Shown piece by piece: positions 63,839 through 64,000 of a stretch of 64,000 nt of DNA. The notes below the pieces were generated by a model. It saw only the letters and a program-made list of their open reading frames with translations, ran no database searches and had not been told where the DNA came from. Each line of letters opens with the position of its first letter. Position 1 is the stretch's first letter. Position numbers and translations under genes: made by a program. Source of the DNA: Paramecium sonneborni (lineage: Eukaryota > Ciliophora > Oligohymenophorea > Peniculida > Parameciidae). The stretch spans positions 348,112 through 412,111 of the forward strand of contig CAJJDN010000043.1 in NCBI GenBank assembly GCA_905182985.1, in the 5' to 3' direction.

Positions 63839-64000
63839 TTTAATTATTCTCATTTCTAAATTGACTACGAGTGTTTTGAAATTTCTTATTAACTGATTAC
63901 TAATTTTATTAATAGGAATACATCAAACTTAATTTAAAAAAGTTATGAATTGTTTTTCACTAATTTATTTTTATTAATCATAGTCTCTTATTTTAATGAT
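63839..64000. other. Upstream sequence of channel 3
   Basis: The last 160 bases are AT-rich and show no coding frame I can support. They probably hold the promoter of channel 3 or the end of a gene outside the window. Confidence 0.4.

Overview
This is a macronuclear-type ciliate sequence, most likely from Paramecium or a close relative. Coding frames run through TAA and TAG, which behave as glutamine, and genes end only at TGA. Base composition is very AT-rich and genes are packed 10-250 bp apart. They are interrupted by tiny spliceosomal introns (about 17-34 nt, GT...AG, usually ending TAG but often AAG, and twice GAG). Standard-code ORFs therefore show only fragments of the real genes, which I rebuilt by hand with the ciliate code. 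Where exon lengths are stated, their sum is a multiple of three.

Layout. 0.6-9 kb (all minus): coiled-coil protein, 69-aa membrane protein, S10 serine carboxypeptidase, CNBD potassium channel 1. 9-13.4 kb: gene-poor DNA, a TMEM230/TMEM134-like protein and a basic hypothetical protein. 13.4-20.3 kb: DYRK kinase, an alpha/beta-hydrolase-like protein, an RNA-binding FoP-like protein, and two membrane proteins. 20.3-28.5 kb: zinc finger, Tubby-like protein, hypothetical protein, CWC21/SRRM-type splicing factor and ribosomal protein eL43, separated by longer non-coding stretches. 28.5-36.5 kb (all plus): a 1204-residue HMG-CoA synthase/class II HMG-CoA reductase fusion, CNBD channel 2 and an acidic, possibly GCFC-like protein. 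36.5-46.1 kb (minus): a long coiled-coil protein, a large PAS/multi-TM protein of the ciliate tiny-macrocysts type, and a hypothetical protein. 46.1-50.7 kb: CK1-family pseudokinase, asparaginyl-tRNA synthetase, and a helical protein. 50.9-58.4 kb: two tandem paralogous LRR proteins. 58.6-63.8 kb: two coiled-coil or low-complexity proteins and CNBD channel 3.

The window carries three scaffolding artefacts: direct repeats of about 1.0-1.1 kb flanking runs of N (gap at 1525-1626, single Ns at 11464 and 18511). Each looks like unmerged overlapping contig ends, so genes at these places appear partly twice.

Most striking biology: the mevalonate-pathway fusion enzyme, which joins two consecutive steps and carries an extra helical C-terminal domain; a zinc-knuckle-like motif shared by all three CNBD channels; several enzymes with lost catalytic residues (GHAMGG hydrolase, CK1 pseudokinase); an eL43 missing most zinc-ligand cysteines; and a hydrolase gene whose last intron, if retained, fuses it in frame to the next gene.
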